A stretch of DNA of 64,000 nucleotides from a virus, in IMG/VR virus record IMGVR_UViG_3300017917_000952, positions 124,001-188,000 of that record; one strand, 5' to 3'. Positions within the stretch are counted from its first letter, which is position 1. Every line of letters starts with the position of its first letter. A program made the position numbers and the translations under genes. Below are positions 63,847 through 64,000 of the stretch, piece by piece. The notes beneath the pieces were generated by a model. That model saw nothing but the letters and a program-made list of their open reading frames with translations. It did not search any database and was not told the DNA's origin.

Positions 63847-64000
63847 TTTTGCTGATAGAACTAAAGTTTTGGACATCATAAAACATGTTCCTGCATCAAT
63901 TATTGAAAAAGATGTCAGCAAAAAACATAACACAGGCGTTTATTGTAGTAGTATCCCAGTAAATCCGCTAACCGGTACGGCAAGTATTGATTATCGAGAA
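63827..64000 (+). CDS. partial protein starting with a DnaE-like PDIDIDF motif
   Basis: 58 codons to the window edge starting at an ATG inside the end of the kinase gene (20-nt overlap). MPDIDIDFADR at the very N-terminus resembles the catalytic-aspartate motif of bacterial replicative polymerases of the DnaE/PolC C-family (PDxDxDF). It continues KVLDIIKHVPASIIEKDVSKKHNTGVYCSSIPVNPLTGTASIDYRE. The N-terminal domains of a polymerase would be missing, so this is more likely a derived small protein of unknown role in marine T4-like phages than an active polymerase. Confidence 0.55.
   Translation, partial: MPDIDIDFADRTKVLDIIKHVPASIIEKDVSKKHNTGVYCSSIPVNPLTGTASIDYRE

Noticed and set aside
1-64000. 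tRNA genes, CRISPR arrays, insertion sequences
   Set aside because: No tRNA T-loop/acceptor pattern, no regularly spaced direct repeats outside coding modules, and no transposase-like protein.

Overview
The window is a contiguous piece of the genome of a T4-like tailed phage (contractile tail). It carries recognisable T4 core genes: the gp47/gp46 recombination nuclease, gp20-gp21-gp22-gp23 head module, gp13/gp14/gp15 neck genes, gp18/gp19 tail, gp4, gp16/gp17 packaging genes, gp32, UvsX, UvsY and UvsW. Gene order, small conserved unknowns and fibre architecture resemble the marine T4-like phages (cyanophage/pelagiphage type) rather than T4 itself. No photosynthesis gene lies in the window, so the host is not fixed; a heptose-sugar operon at the right end points to a Gram-negative setting.

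Layout. 1-2.7 kb: end of gp47, gp46 and two small genes, one GIY-YIG-like. 2.7-3.16 kb: the only long non-coding stretch, rich in inverted repeats and ending in a perfect T4-type late promoter. 3.16-5.46 kb: two unknown proteins sharing a C-terminal module. 5.46-6.53 kb (minus strand): hub/assembly proteins gp26 and a gp51-like protein. 6.6-15 kb: tape measure, portal, prohead core, protease, scaffold and major capsid protein. 15.1-35.7 kb: a large fibre/structural block (224, 168, 1804, 127, 356, 380, 941, 126 and 2520 aa products), modular and repetitive, with an S74-type self-cleaving chaperone at the end of the largest. 35.7-42.4 kb: small unknown, glycosyltransferase-like, Nudix, gp15, gp14, gp13, methyltransferase, dNMP kinase, HNH protein. 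42.4-53.6 kb: sheath, tube, a tube-fold protein, gp4, gp16, two head-type unknowns, gp17, and a 661-aa unknown. 53.7-61.6 kb: gp32, UvsX, UvsY, a HARP-like protein, UvsW and conserved unknowns. 61.6-63.8 kb: cupin, HldD-like epimerase, HldE-type nucleotidyltransferase and kinase. The window ends inside a gene that begins with a DnaE-like PDIDIDF motif.

Regulation. Late genes are preceded by TATAAATA-type motifs (T4 gp55 late promoters). For eight genes the motif sits so close to the start codon that the expected transcription start falls on, or within 2 nt of, the first codon, and these genes lack a clear Shine-Dalgarno: predicted leaderless late mRNAs. Sigma70-like promoters precede the dNMP kinase gene, the gene after uvsY, and uvsW. 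Rho-independent terminators close several late transcription units, and convergent gene pairs have hairpins embedded in their overlapping 3' ends.

The best candidates for something undescribed are the leaderless late-promoter architecture, a set of likely internal head proteins sharing gp22's C-terminal tail (LKLAGLK type) or N-terminal protease-site leaders, the structured non-coding region at 2.7-3.13 kb, and the HARP-like partner encoded next to UvsW.
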